DNA of 64,000 nucleotides from Heterobilharzia americana (Eukaryota > Platyhelminthes > Trematoda > Strigeidida > Schistosomatidae), in assembly GCA_944470555.2 (NCBI GenBank), contig OX104127.1, positions 57,692,140-57,756,139 on the forward strand, in the 5' to 3' direction. The position numbers and the translations under genes are program-made. The notes under the pieces are model-generated. The model saw only the letters and a program-made list of their open reading frames with translations, ran no database searches and was not told the DNA's origin. The stretch's first letter is position 1. Every line of letters starts with the position of its first letter. Below, in pieces: positions 44,246-55,925 of the stretch.

Positions 44246-44589
44246 ATAAAATCTAATCATCGACTATATTGAGGCATCGCACATCAGTTCATATACACAC
44301 AAAGGGTAGTGTATTTTTGCTTTATACCTACCATACTTGAATTTCAGATATTAAGATTTTGAATTCATTGTTCCTAGTGCTTCTTTCTGAGTGTATCAGG
44401 TTAGCTTTACTAAATACCAGGTGCCACTGCATCAGAACAATGCCCAAGAATACGATAACTGAAACAGACTCTTATGCTTTGCTTGATTTTTTAAACTGTA
44501 CCTAGTTAACATAAAACCATGAAACAAAACCATTTTATTCAAAAAAACTATTCTAATGTCTAGTGTTATTGCTTGTATTACACCGTCGT

Positions 44590-44955
44590 TGCTAGGACCA
44601 ACTGCTAGCCACTGCCCATCATTACTATACTATCACTATTACTATGTTAAAAGACAGGCGATATCAAGGCATCCGCATAGGAGCCCATATGCCAACAGAG
44701 ACTGATCAATTCAGTCCAAGCGTCGACGGTGTAATACAAGCAATAACACTGAACCTATATCCGTCGCACAAGAAGTGGTTATCGTGGCTTGGTGGTGTAG
44801 TGGATAACGCTGTGGCTGTTTGATGCAGTCGCTCCAGGGTCCAAGCCCCAGTGGGAACAACATCACTTACTGGAAGGCAGGTACATCTAGCTGACTAGTC
44901 CCAAGTGCGTATCCTGGATTACACTGCTAGCCACTGCCCATCATTACCATATTCT
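44590..44955 (+). repeat. Hammerhead SINE with long upstream unit (family 1)
   Basis: The segment 44600-44760 repeats the long-unit sequence seen at 6.43-6.57 kb. The SINE proper follows: a tRNA-like head (44785-44860, with GGTCCAAGCCC at box B), GGCAGGTACATCTAG, CTGACTAG and then TCCCAAGTGCGTATCCTGGAT. About nine bases covering the second stem II strand and the GAAA box are deleted. The ribozyme is disabled by that deletion. Confidence 0.8.
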
Positions 44956-45385
44956 ACTGCCGTTAAATTAAGTATTACCAAAGGACCTAAATGTGTAAAA
45001 CGATATATATTATTAATGATGATGGATTTCCATTAAACAGCAAAGAATAATCAACAGTAATGAAAAGTATGGTGAGATGGAATTCATCCAGTCAACATAC
45101 CGTCATGGTGAATTGTTCATTCAAAATATCATTTTCTCTCCACCTCGCCCACTGTCCGTATGTGTACCTGCGATTAAAGCTGTGATTAATCATTTTAAGG
45201 GCTTGACTTTGAATTGATGGGTCACTGGTCCGAATCCCTACTTTGGTTAGCTGAGTTTGTACTCCCATGTAATATTTGTAGCCCTCACTGGCTGCTTCAC
45301 GAATGTGTATGTGAATGGTGAGTGAACTACCAGGTAAGTTTGAAATACTTAAGCTGTAAAAACTGTTTCAGGGCTAAGTAACTCC
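44956..45385. other. Mostly unrecognised; worn tRNA-like head near 45.2 kb
   Basis: ACTGGTCCGAATCCC near 45230 is box-B-like, but no full unit can be drawn. Confidence 0.35.
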
Positions 45386-45389
45386 CAAC

Positions 45390-45605
45390 TTTGTCGTTGT
45401 TTATTGATGCTTGCAATTTCCGATCGATATACAGGGTTGAATGCCTCGTTTTCTGTTGGCAGGTGGGCTCCTATGTAGATGCCTTGATACTGCGGGGTAT
45501 TCATGATATTGTATTCATTTTGGTGATTCCAAGTGGAATCTGGGATGGGCGTTTTATCCTATTTGGAACTCACTCGTCAGCTGGATTTACCTACTAGAGA
45601 CATCA
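45390..45605 (-). repeat. Hammerhead SINE (family 1)
   Basis: On the minus strand, 45590 to 45536 reads AAATCCAG, CTGACGAG, a lengthened stem II, then TAAAAC in place of CGAAAC and CCAGATTCC. The long-unit tail on the plus strand includes 'gtgggctcctatgtagatgc'. The first core box is intact and the second is mutated. Confidence 0.72.
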
Positions 45606-45624
45606 CTTGTGCAGTGGGTATCAG

Positions 45625-45740
45625 TTACTGTTGATTGGTACCTGCAATTCCCCACTTTTATTTCCCGTGCAAGTACATCCAGTTGACGAGTCCTAGACAG
45701 GAACAAACTTGTATCCCTAATTCCTCTAATAGCAATCAAA
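45625..45740 (+). repeat. Hammerhead SINE (family 1)
   Basis: GTACATCCAG, TTGACGAG (C3 changed to T), stem II TCC/GGA and ACAAAC are seen at 45675-45721. It is divergent to the preceding copy, with only about 85 bp between the ribozymes. Confidence 0.7.
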
Positions 45741-47949
45741 CAGGGTACTAACTTTTTTTATTTGTTCCACATGTTGAAGTCTTATTGTTACAGAGAAGTT
45801 TGTGATGCGAAAGTCAAATGTAATCTGACAAATACTTGTTCAGCATGTGGGCTGATGGGTGTGCACTGCACGTTACGCAGTGTTTCAATCAGTGATGCTA
45901 CTACTCCGATGACCTTCTGGATGCTGCGGAAATGAATCTCACGCGCGAAATCAGTTACCTTGAAGTTGCAGATGCGCCTTACTGACAACTGTTAACAAGA
46001 ATAAAACCTAGCTATAAGGCTTCCTACAACGGCTGCTTCCACTGAAAATAAATCAATAATTGAATCCTTACAACTTTCGGATTCATGACTTTGCACATTT
46101 ATTTTCCCTTTAAATGAAGTACAGAACACAAAAGGCATCTCTAATTTCTTATCTCTTCACAAACAGTAAATCATACGACTTAAAAATGTATAACTACGGA
46201 GATATTCTTTAATTAGTGTGACATATTTTCGACCTTCAACTTTCAAGTGTACCGGATGAAAATAATTGACAATACATTCTGTTTCTTTGGACTAAAAAAA
46301 TTCTTTCAAACAAATTCAAAATGCTCTAACTGTCTGTATCGTTAGTTAATTGTGAACTTACTTGTCATATTTAGTGATCAGAAGCAAATAAACCTGCTTC
46401 AAGGTATCATTATTGCTACTTTTTCCCAAGACAGCTTTAATACAACCTTCCAACATGAAAGGATACAGAGTGAAATGATTGTATAAACTGTTCTTTTAAC
46501 CTGAAGCTACCTTCTCTGGTCTTTTAATATCTAGTATTTGAAACCAATTTACATTAATGTAATTAATGGTTGCTCTGTATGAATAAAGTTGTTTGTAACA
46601 TCCTTTCTTTAACCAAATAGTAGACAGATTCTTCTGCTGATCTTGTCTAGAATGACGAGAAAAGCTTCGCGATAAAACCAACTAGTTCAAAGAACACAAC
46701 ATCACCTTTCTTCAGTGTAAAGTACTAAAATATGAACCAATTACTACTGTCATAAACATTGATTTAATAGACAAATAAACCTTGATAATATTAAAAAATC
46801 AACGTATTCTATGGTCAAAGTGGTTGTACAGGCGATAATTATGTTACCTCAGCAATAAACCAATCAGTAACGTATTCATATCCCGACGATTATGCCCCAA
46901 GCATAAAGTATACTTAGGTAAGACAGGTACCGAGTATTAAATACTTATATCGTTAGTTCTTCGACATTTTCCGACTTTTTATATTACAAATGTGTACCAT
47001 TCAACAAAATTGTTTGTTTAAAACAACTGAATGAATAAAAAACCTTGAACTTTGAACATGTTTGCCCAGTTTAAATTAGAATAAAGTTCCTAAGAACCCA
47101 GTGATTTATGCAGATAACACTACATATCTATCAGTTGATGAAATAGTTTTATTCAACAAAAACCAAATTTTAACAGTTTGTTTTTCCACTTGTGTGTTCC
47201 AAAAATAAAAAGAGGAAAGAGAAAAATAGGCTTAAACCCTCCTTCTATGTGATGTTCCTATAGAACATTGAGTTGATTATTCACCAGAAAAAAATTTCAA
47301 TTCGTTTGCTTTTTTCTTGTTTTATTAGATAATGAAATAACCAGCCACCATTTTTGTTTTATTTTAAATGGGAATACTTCAGCTTTTCCGCTTAGATTTC
47401 AAAATGAAAAATATTAAAACAAAAGTAAACCACACCTTTTTTTTACTAACAGAAAAGTAGGTTGAATCCGCTTGTTGCACGAAATCTCCTTGTTTATTCA
47501 ATAAAAAAAACTATGTACTGGCTGATTTGCCTCTCGATCCAACTTCTTCAATAGACAAGATCAAAATAAATTCATTCATTAAAGAGAATAGAATAAGGCG
47601 AATAAAATAATCATGTAGGCTTGCTTATTTCCATAGAACAAAATGAAATTGGCTGTTTAAAAAACCAAAACAAGAGTTATTCCCATCACGAGATCACGAT
47701 AAATTCAGGAATCGGTGAGTGATTTCCTAGTCTAGAATGATCTGATAACATTTCCGTTCGTTAATACCTGTAGGCATTCACTAAATTATGCTTTGAAATG
47801 AATATTGAAGATGATTTTGTTTAAAATGTAATGACATTTTTGGCGCGAAAATGTATTAGTGATGATATAAGGTTAATCCCTTTCCTTTGAATTATTTTAT
47901 TTACATAGTATAATTTAAAAATGAAGTTTATCGTAACACTATTATCATT
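45741..47949. other. AT-rich stretch, no gene seen
   Basis: No family motif was recognised. The short frames at 45788-45988 and 46496-46681 on the minus strand have no supporting signals. Confidence 0.45.
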
Positions 47950-49165
47950 ATCATTATTAATTGACCCTTAGGTTCCTAGTGGAATATAGGGCTTCAGTAA
48001 CACATCTCAATTTCAGTCTCTTCTCTGCAATCTTTTCAACCTGGTTACACGACTTCCCACAAGCTCTCATTTCTTCCTCACACCATCTCCTATATGTCAT
48101 GCTCGCCTCGGACGTCCAACTAGTCGTTTCCCATCTGGGTTCCACTCGAAAGAATGGCCTGACGCGTGATGTCCCCGAATGGTCTTCTCAGTGCATGCCC
48201 AATCCATCTCCACTTCCTCCTGCATATTTTTTGCGTGATGGGTTCTTGGTTGGTTCGTTGTCAGAGTGAGTTCCTTGTTGGTTATTCTTATTATTCTAGC
48301 CAGCTGATCTTAAGTAACGAGCGTAGGCAATTGTTGATGAATGTCTGTAGTCTATTGGAAATCCCTTTCGTGACGCGCCAAGTCTCTCAACCATCACACA
48401 GAACCACTGACTTGACTGGATTTGTGTTGAAAACTCGGATCTTGTTCCACATGCTGAGTGCAGAAGTTCTCCACACTGGTTTCAGGCTGATGAATGCCTG
48501 TCTTGCTTTTCCGATTCTGACTTTGACATCCTCGTCTGTGCCTGTGCCGCCTGTAGTGGAAACAGTGCTTCCTAGATAAGTGAAGGAGGTTACTTCCTTT
48601 AAGTTTCTCCCGTTGTTGGTGATTGGAGTTTGTTGTTGTTGTTGGGGTTGTTGGTGCGGTATCTTCATCACCTGTGTCTTCTCTACATTCGCCTGAAGTC
48701 CCGTCTTCGCTGCCCTGCCTCTTCTAACAACTTGTTAGTTTTCACCTATAGATCTTCAAGTTTGTGTGACATTAGACACAAGTCATCGTCGAAATATAAA
48801 TCTTCTAGAATCTTTTCCCGGTCAAACAGCGTATCCTCTTCTCACTCCTCACTGTTTCCTGCATGATCCAGTTCAGTGCAGTTGACCACAATCAGGAAGA
48901 TGATTGGTGATAGTAGGCTGCAGCCTTGTTTCACTCCTGTCTTCACTTCAAAGGCGTGACTGAGCTTTCCATTGTGGATCACTTGGCATACGGTATCGTC
49001 ATATAGGTGTTGAATGAGGTTGATAAAGGTTTGTGGTATTCCGTAGTGTTGAAGCAGTTTCCAAACAACATCTCGGTCGACTCTGTGGAAGTCCTTTTCA
49101 AAGTCGATGAAGTTGAGGTAGAGAGTTGACTGCCATATTATCGGAACATTGTGATGCATTTTCAC
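47950..49165 (-). mobile_element. RTE-clade retrotransposon, RT to 3' end
   Basis: Read leftward from 49143: LYLNFIDFEKDFHRVDRDVV (motif A), HYGIPQTFINLIQHLYDD, GVKQGCSLLSPIIFLIVV (motif B), FDDDLCLMSH (motif C, A changed to D in FADD) and MMKIPHQQ. A CAA-encoded Gln run follows, then SFTYLGSTVSTTGG, VRIGKARQAFISLKPVW, GHALRRP and the terminal LYSTRNLR. It is 5'-truncated just before motif A and joins a PLE-B 3' tail. The 3' end shows an ATT/ATC repeat at 47939-47960. Several frameshifts break it. Confidence 0.88.
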
Positions 49166-49184
49166 GTTATACTTCTGATTCGAC

Positions 49185-49690
49185 ACTTACTTGTCAAGTA
49201 AATGAATATAAAAACAAAGAGGGGGAGGCCGAATCGAAAAATTAAGGTAATGTGCGACTAGGGCTAGGAAAGATGACAACAAAAAGGAAGAATGACGTAG
49301 TTGATACTAATCTTGCTAAGAAACCACAGTTTACCAAGGTAGGTGGAGTGTAAGAACAAGTATGTATTACCAGTTTAAGTATGGCTTTAGCTTCCACAAG
49401 TCTCCGTATGCTTTCCTGATTGTGTTTATATAAAACTTTGAAAGTAGTTTGTACATTGATTTTGTGACCCGTTTCTGTAATATGCTTGGCTATAGATGAA
49501 GAGAGTTGTCTCTAACCTGCGTTTATCAAAGTTCCACAGTTCATCTGTATTTGAAGTCATTTAGCGACATGTTCTATCACCTTTAACGCCATGGCTCGAT
49601 TACTCCTCCTTATGTATGTGAGATGATACACTTATAAAGTGGTAAACACGATGGGATGTGACGTGATCATTTATGCAGTGGTAAGGGTTT
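49185..49690 (-). mobile_element. PLE-B endonuclease relic
   Basis: Read leftward: DHVTSHRVYHF, then SSHT and a worn GGVIEPW, SIAKHITETG-like text, KLLSKFYINTIR and VLTLHLPW. It is the minus-strand counterpart of PLE-B copy 2 at 21.6-22.1 kb, more decayed. The RTE follows within about 20 bp of its 3' tail. Confidence 0.72.
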
Positions 49691-50194
49691 GGACGTATTA
49701 TATCTTCGAACGCCAACAGTTTTACATTCGGACGAATATAATACGCACGCTTAGCTGACGTCTAGCTTGGTAAACAAGACAGTGACTACAACCCCAGAAT
49801 AAATAGAGGGAAGACAGAAGTTGGATGATGGAAGAGTTTATTTCTCCGAGAATATAATCATATTCAATCTCAAAACACGCGAATAAGTACACACATAAAA
49901 AATGATCTTGTCCTCAATTGGAGACATTTGTATAGTTAAAGGTAAAGATTAACCAATCAGCGATTTTTACATTACGAATGGAGGCAGAAAAAAGACTACA
50001 AGTCATACCTTAAAAAATGGTGTGGGAATAACATGTCAAAATGTTAACACCAATAAAAGTGTTTTGTACACAACTGGGGCCCTACAACGCCTGAAGCATG
50101 AGTTCTGTTCCTTCCAAAATGATGAACTTTGCTGCATAATATAATTTCCTAACGGTTAGTGTTCGCCTATAATTACTAATGACTGTCCTTTGGG

Positions 50195-50445
50195 TTAATA
50201 ATTGAACATAGGAATTCGATAGCACCTCACCATTTCACTCTCTTCTCTGAAGTCTTTCTGAACTCAGCTCCACGATTGTCCATAGCCTTCCATTTCTTCC
50301 TCACACCATCTCCTACAATGTCACCCTCGCCTTAGACGTCCAACAAGTCGCTTCCCCGTTTGGATTCCACTCGAAAGCCTGGCTTGACGCGTGATGTCCA
50401 CGAATAGTCATCTCAGTGTATGCCGAATCCAACTTTCATCTTGCT
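50195..50445 (-). mobile_element. RTE 3' end fragment (copy 1)
   Basis: The reverse complement matches the last 250 bp of RTE, including the region encoding the conserved GHALRRP-following text and the end near 'cctatgttcaat'. It is highly degenerate. Confidence 0.72.
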
Positions 50446-50964
50446 GTAATAATAACACTGCTATCAACTTCAAGTGATACTTCAGACAATTAGGCTACAT
50501 TAGACAAATACTAGCTATTAGTTGACATTTTTAGCTAATTCCACAAACTTTCGATTAAAAAAGTAAAATAAAATTTTTAGATAGAGTATTAAACTTTAAA
50601 AGTTATTTTTAAAAACAGTTACACGGTAATAAGCTTAAAATTCACTGTGTCTATCAACAAAATGATGATCAGATAAAAGTTCTTCAATAATATTATGTCA
50701 CTCGACCGAAACATTCTATTTAAAAGGTTCTGTGTAACTGAAATTATTATAAAGATCTATAGTTGCATATAATTCCGACATTTATTTGTCAGGATACACA
50801 TGGACATCACATATTATTTCAATAAAAATTTTGTTTAAAAGTAAAATTTAGGCTGAACAAAACACGTAATGAAAAAATAAACATCATTATGAGAACTAAT
50901 AAGAAAAGTTGAGACAAAGAGTGAATATATTAGGTGGTATCAGCAGTAGTAGTGTAGTGGGCGC
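50446..50964. other. AT-rich spacer in the duplication unit
   Basis: No motif. It is repeated at 57252-57770. Confidence 0.45.
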
Positions 50965-51235
50965 TGCTGATCATAATGGATATAAGTAGTATAGAGTGCT
51001 ACAGAAATCTTAAGGAATTATCAGGAGTGGGTAAAAATTCTGACAAGAGAAAAGCAAGTGGCAATGTGAGCGTATTAAAAGCAAGTGAAGATGGGAGCAG
51101 AAGAGGAAATTAAGCCCAATGTGCAAATGACTGTTTTAAAGTGTACAAAATTAGATGACAGCTGTACAAGACGTCATAAAAAACATTCCCTCCTGCCTGT
51201 CAGTCTTCTCGTTTCCTGCAGTAGTAGTAGTGTAT
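50965..51235 (+). repeat. About 270-bp interspersed repeat (copy 1)
   Basis: Matches the reverse complement of 20245-20560 and ends in an AGT run at about 51220-51232. Confidence 0.7.
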
Positions 51236-51545
51236 ACATGCATTAGCACACAACCACACAATAGGTCGGGATAAAATTACGGTACTTAAACTTCAACAGA
51301 ACAATAAGAAGACGTAAATTGCCTGAACCATGTAATGTATTGGCGCAACACATTTAGAAGTATCTGATCACACACGTACTTCACATAAGTATTTATATGA
51401 AAATTCATGAAGATAAGCTGGGTGAGAAAATAAAAAGAGGTCAATTAGGAAAGCTGAATAACAATGAAGATCAACAGAGCGAAAATAATAATACATCGAA
51501 CTTGATTTTCATAGTTGAGCTCATTAAGGGACATTTAATGTGATA
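51236..51545 (+). mobile_element. Chimeric PLE tail (copy 1)
   Basis: The first 65 bp resemble the PLE-A text ALAHNHTIGRDKITVLK. From about 51305 the sequence follows the PLE-B 3' tail (as 21165-21290). In this copy the 74-codon frame seen in copy 2 is closed by a TAG near 51354. Confidence 0.6.
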
Positions 51546-52575
51546 ACAAATTGTTTATGAACACACAAAGGTGGTTTCAACTTCCTGATAGCTACGGCCT
51601 CAACAAAGTTAAGGATCCGTCACCAAGTGTAAAGGAAGTAGCCACATCAATCCTGTAACCTGTCTCAACGATATGTTCGGCGACCAAAGAACTTGGACGT
51701 CTGCTACCAACATTTATGGGTTCGCGTGATTTAATTTGATTCTGAAGCCACTTTAGAATCTGTTCAGAAGGGCTTACTTAGATGCATATATAAGTCCTCC
51801 CTACGTATGTGTCACCGCAAGTACATTTAAATTGGTAGATACAGTGGGATGTGAGATTGTCGTTCACATGCTGTTCGGGAAATATATGGCCTCGTGGTTT
51901 CTATTGATCGAACCCTGGCTGCATAGTAAGTCCTTCTAACAGCAGCACTATGAGAGTCATCTTTGTATGGAAGACTGATGAAGACATCATTCTTTGGGAC
52001 AAACTGAAGAGCTGGTTTTGGCGCTGTGGTTATTTTGTGCTGGCTAATAAATTTTGATGGATAATTGTTTTCGAACAATATATCAATCAGTGTTCCTCTT
52101 TCATCTTCCAAACGTATCCTCTGTGCATATCTGTTGAATTCTGCTGAATAAGAACCTAATTAACGCCTGCTTGTATTGAACTAGAAAAAAGCCATGATAG
52201 TTCAGATATGGCCCTATCCAGGTGGATTTTCTGTAGACAGAACGTTTTATGGATCCACTCTGCCTCCGACTTACTAATATATTCAAGAATGGCAGGCAGT
52301 CATCTTCCTATCCTACGCATATCAAGGTAATGCTGTTCTGTACTTCGTTCAGTCGGTTCGAAATTGAAGTAGACTGATTTGAGTTTTCACAAATGATCAG
52401 GATATCGTCAACATATCTTTCATACAGATGGGATTGTTTATTTGCTTCTCGGTTAAGTTTTTCACGTGTGACCTAAATATGTCAGCTAGGAGGTGACCTA
52501 AAGGACTTCTTATAGCAACGCCATCAACCTGGAGGAATTGTTCGCCCTCAAGGATGAATTCAATATTACTTGTAC
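51546..52575 (-). mobile_element. PLE-C: RT fragment plus endonuclease (copy 1)
   Basis: Read leftward: FLQVDGVAIRSPLGHLLADI (motif B; intact relatives have AMGSP), a following block for the RT catalytic loop in another frame, then NNYPSKFISQHKITTAPKP, FVPKNDVFISLPYKDDSHS, RRTYYAARVRS and HCIYQFKCTCGDTYVGRT-like text in a shifted frame. Stops and frameshifts break it. Confidence 0.83.
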
Positions 52576-52621
52576 ATAAAAGTAACAGCTCTTTTAACTA
52601 ATCTGAATAAATTGTTAAATA

Positions 52622-52980
52622 AAAATTATGCATTGTACTTAAGTCCAATATAGTTAGATGGAGAAATCGAGTGATTACTGAATCTTCGTTCATTAAATCA
52701 ACATTCAACACATGTAGAGTAGCAATAACGCAACATCTATACGATAGATATGGAAAGAAATTTTACTAGCAACAAAAATAAATAACATGAGGTGGCAGGT
52801 CTATAAAAAGCAGATGTTGAAAGGAATAAGATTACACTGATATGATGATGAGCAATAAATTCCTTTCGAAACGTGAATAAGCAAATAGTACCATATCATT
52901 GTGTGTTATAAATCAAATAAACAAATCTAATATGGAATTAAATTCTACCACAGTGCCCAAGTTCTACACTTATAGAAGTA
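52622..52980 (+). mobile_element. PLE-A 3' fragment (copy 1)
   Basis: Carries the endonuclease tail (VITESSFIKSTFNTC-like) and the PLE-A 3' end at 52940-52970. The hammerhead-like segment reads TGATGATGAGC and CGAAACGTG. It is followed by AGT repeats at 52985-53012. Confidence 0.75.
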
Positions 52981-53029
52981 GTAATAGTGTGAGTAGTAGT
53001 AGTAGTAGTAGTATTGGTGATTGGAAGTA

Positions 53030-53695
53030 AACGATTTTTGAGTTTTAAGTGTTTGTATAAGCTACAGGGATTGCAAACTAAGCGAGTGAACGAATTCATT
53101 TCACGCTTGCCATATCGCTGATTTTGTTCTTCGCATATGCCTGGAAGATATAGCATAAATATTATCATCAGTTCTCATGTACTACCTGCTACTCGTGGCT
53201 AACAGTATACAGGAAAGACACTCCTTGCCTTGATTTAGGGTAAACGGAATTACAGGTTAATTATTACTTTCAATATTACATATCATGTATTCAGTAGGTA
53301 AAGAACCACTTCATGCTCCCAAAGCAATGGTTCGACGATCATTCAACAAGGTTTAAAACGTTACCACCTTGAAATTTAAACGGTAGTACACACAACAAAT
53401 GATTATGTCAACAAAACCCGATCTTCTTATTTTCATGCATCAACATAAAAAACATTGACATAAAACTGGAACAGCTGACGTGATTCAATTTGCTGATTCT
53501 GATTATTTTATCCACTCCAATTTTGTGTTCACAACGGACTGTTATCCCGTGAAGAAGCACTAGACAACTGTTTCATCCAGTGATCTTTAGTGATTAGCTT
53601 TGAAATGAAATTTCCTGAATTCCTAATGAGATTAGGTGACTAGTGGGAACAAGTACTCAACGACGAAGTTAGATAAAGGTCACCCTATCAGAAGT
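53030..53695. other. Spacer in the duplication unit
   Basis: No motif. Repeated at about 59170-59840. An 18-bp difference lies near 53055-53072. Confidence 0.45.
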
Positions 53696-53699
53696 AGAA

Positions 53700-53850
53700 A
53701 ATTGTAGACCGTTGGGTTCTGACATACTGGTTACATAACCTATAGGTGCTAGGTTCTACGGCTGGTAAGGTCGTGGGTGTGCACTGCTGAAGAACTCCAT
53801 AGTAGGAAGAAACAGTCGAAGTGATGCTTAATAGGAAGTCATCGATTATC
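53700..53850 (+). repeat. Hammerhead repeat (family 2), copy 1
   Basis: A tRNA-like head (GCTAGGTTCTACGGCTGG, a worn box B) precedes the ribozyme at 53778-53826: GTGCACTG, CTGAAGA, ACTCC...GGAAG, GAAAC, AGTC and GAAGTG. Both conserved boxes are present. Stem II pairing is weak and stem III is very short. Confidence 0.65.
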
Positions 53851-53914
53851 TAGCTACTTAAGATAACCTTAAGCAATAAACTTATTTCCCTAAGCAGAGA
53901 TAATCGGTTTTCAT

Positions 53915-54442
53915 TTATTCACCAAGCACTACTATGACTGGTTTATTCATAGGATAGAGACATATTTCTCTGTACCTCAATACTCTGAGGAGTGAGTCAA
54001 TTCCATTGAAGTCGCTCTAAGACATATAGACAAAATCAGGGTAGAACCTAGCACACAAATGAATCGGTCCAAGTTTCCATGCTTCTTAGCAGTGTACAAA
54101 GAACAAGTGGATAAATGGATAAAAGTATATGGGAAGAAACGGAATTTGAAAATGAAAGTTAGGTAAAACATTGAAGCTCTAAAAGATGTCAAAGAGTTGA
54201 TACATCTGTGCCACTGTGACCAATTTTCAACCAATTTTCGAAGAGTCCTCAATGACTACTTCCTATCGTCTCACGGACCCAATTCAGGCAATTTACCTCT
54301 TCCTGTACGTCTTGCTTCAGCAGTTAGGGTCTTCATGTACTCGTGAAGTTGGTTTAAAGTTAGATATAAGGCCAGAACAACTGACTATTCATGAGACGGT
54401 GAGGAACAGTTTGCACAAAGTTATTAGAAGTATGAAAAATTA
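53915..54442 (+). pseudogene. Unidentified coding-like fragment (copy 1)
   Basis: One frame reads FIHRIETYFSVPQYSEE, a TGA, VNSIEVALRHIDKIRVEPS and MNRSKFPCFLAVYKEQVD (54073 on). A TAA at about 54164 follows, where copy 2 has a sense codon. After a one-base shift it continues REVGLKLDIRPEQLTIHETV to the stop at 54441. The residues look like ordinary cytosolic protein, not transposon text. It could be a captured host exon or a decayed retrocopy. No family was recognised. It lies just upstream of the PLE-A body. Confidence 0.45.
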
Positions 54443-54534
54443 ACTATTTAAAATCATTTGAGCATATAAATATACATAAACAACAACAAATCATACTCAA
54501 ACAGACAGAAGACTTAAGACTTAGATAAGAAAAG

Positions 54535-55925
54535 CTATTTGATCGTCAACCTAATACCAACTCAAAACTTACTCACAGAACAGAGATACCGGTTGTGCCT
54601 GACCTCAACAGTCTTCAAGTCTCAAGACAGACAAACAGAAGGAGTAGGAATGGGATCACCAATATCCCCAATTATAGCAGATATATTCATGGATAGTTGG
54701 GAAAACATAGCTTTACAAACGCTTAATCCTCCACCTCGAATATAGTGGCGATATGTGGATGACACATTGACCATGCTGAAATCGACACATGTCGACACTT
54801 TCCTCACACATATCAAATCAGTGATAGGCACAACCCAGTTCACTTACGAGGAGGTATGAAATGAACAAGGAGAATTAAATATGTTGAATTGCAGGATAAA
54901 AAGAAGGATAGACGGTAACTGGGATACTACCATCTACAGAAAACCCACACATTCCAACACGTATCTAGACTTCAAGTCATCTCATACAATGTCAGTCAGT
55001 GAAGGCAGCATTAGTCAAATGTCTAAATGATACAGCTAGAAAACTGACTAATCAGTGAAAGGACCTACACAAGGAAGTCAAGCACATAAGAGAAGTGCTA
55101 ACATTTAATATTTATCCTCCACAGTTTATTAAGAAATTCTTCGGAACACATAGGAAACGAATTAATAACAGTAAGATGAGTAGAAAGGAGTTCACAGTCT
55201 CCATTGTGTTACCACATAAGGAAGGCACATCAGAAACTGTATGCATGATTGTCAACAAGAGTGGAATTAGGGTGACATTGAAATGTGCACACTCACTCAG
55301 AGATAAGCTTTGTCGACTGGCTTGAGCATCCACAATAGAACCAATTGAGTAAAATAATGTAATTCATCACATTCCAGATAATGACTGTGAGGTCGTGTTC
55401 ATAGGTGAAACTAGGTTGTCGGGATCAGTTATAATAGCTGAACATAGGAATTTAGTTAAATATAGAATGAAGTACTTGAATAAGATCAATAATCTAGAAG
55501 AAGCTCGGTTATCGCAATGTATTCATTAACCCACCACCACATGATAGGGTGGGATGAGACCATTGTACTTAAGACCAATCTAATTAGGTAGGTAGGTAGG
55601 TAGGTAGGTAGGTAGGTAGAGAGAGAGAGAGAGAGAGATTGTTCATCGAATCAACACCCAGCACATATAAGAGGAATGATACAACACTTGTATGAGGGAT
55701 ATGGAAATAAATTTTACTACCAATAGAAAGAAAGAATGTGTGGTGACAGGACTATGAAAATCAGATATCGAAGGTAATGTGATTAGATTGATATGATTAT
55801 GAGGAATTATAATTTATCCTGGAAACGTCATCAAGTAAATAATACTATATATCACTGTGTGCTGTATATTAAATAAACAAATCTAAGTTGGAATTAAATT
55901 TTACTACAGTGCCTGATTTTTACAC
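54535..55925 (+). mobile_element. PLE-A: RT catalytic part, linker, endonuclease (copy 1)
   Basis: The RT begins just before motif B: LCLTSTVFKSQDRQTEG, VGMGSPISPIIADIFMDSWE, a TAG, then WRYVDDTLTML (motif C, both Asp intact). STHVDTFLTHIKSVIGTTQF and YRKPTHSNTYLDFKSSHTMS follow, then a one-base insertion near 54999 that shifts frame. Next come the 76-codon linker frame (55095-55325), a TGA, and the GIY-YIG text IPDNDCEVVFIGETRL. The C-terminal part is interrupted by (GGTA)n(GA)n. The 3' end is near 55915. RT motif A and all upstream sequence are missing. Confidence 0.9.
55586..55638 (+). repeat. (GGTA)n(GA)n compound microsatellite
   Basis: About nine GGTA units are followed by about ten GA units, interrupting the PLE-A C-terminal region. 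The same compound repeat occupies the same element position on the minus strand at 27.76-27.82 kb but is absent from copy 2 at about 61728. Confidence 0.93.

Noticed and set aside
53977..54252. 91-codon minus-strand frame repeated at 60121-60396
   Set aside because: It is antisense to the coding-like fragment MNRSKF, whose codons look more protein-like. Duplication alone explains the repeat.
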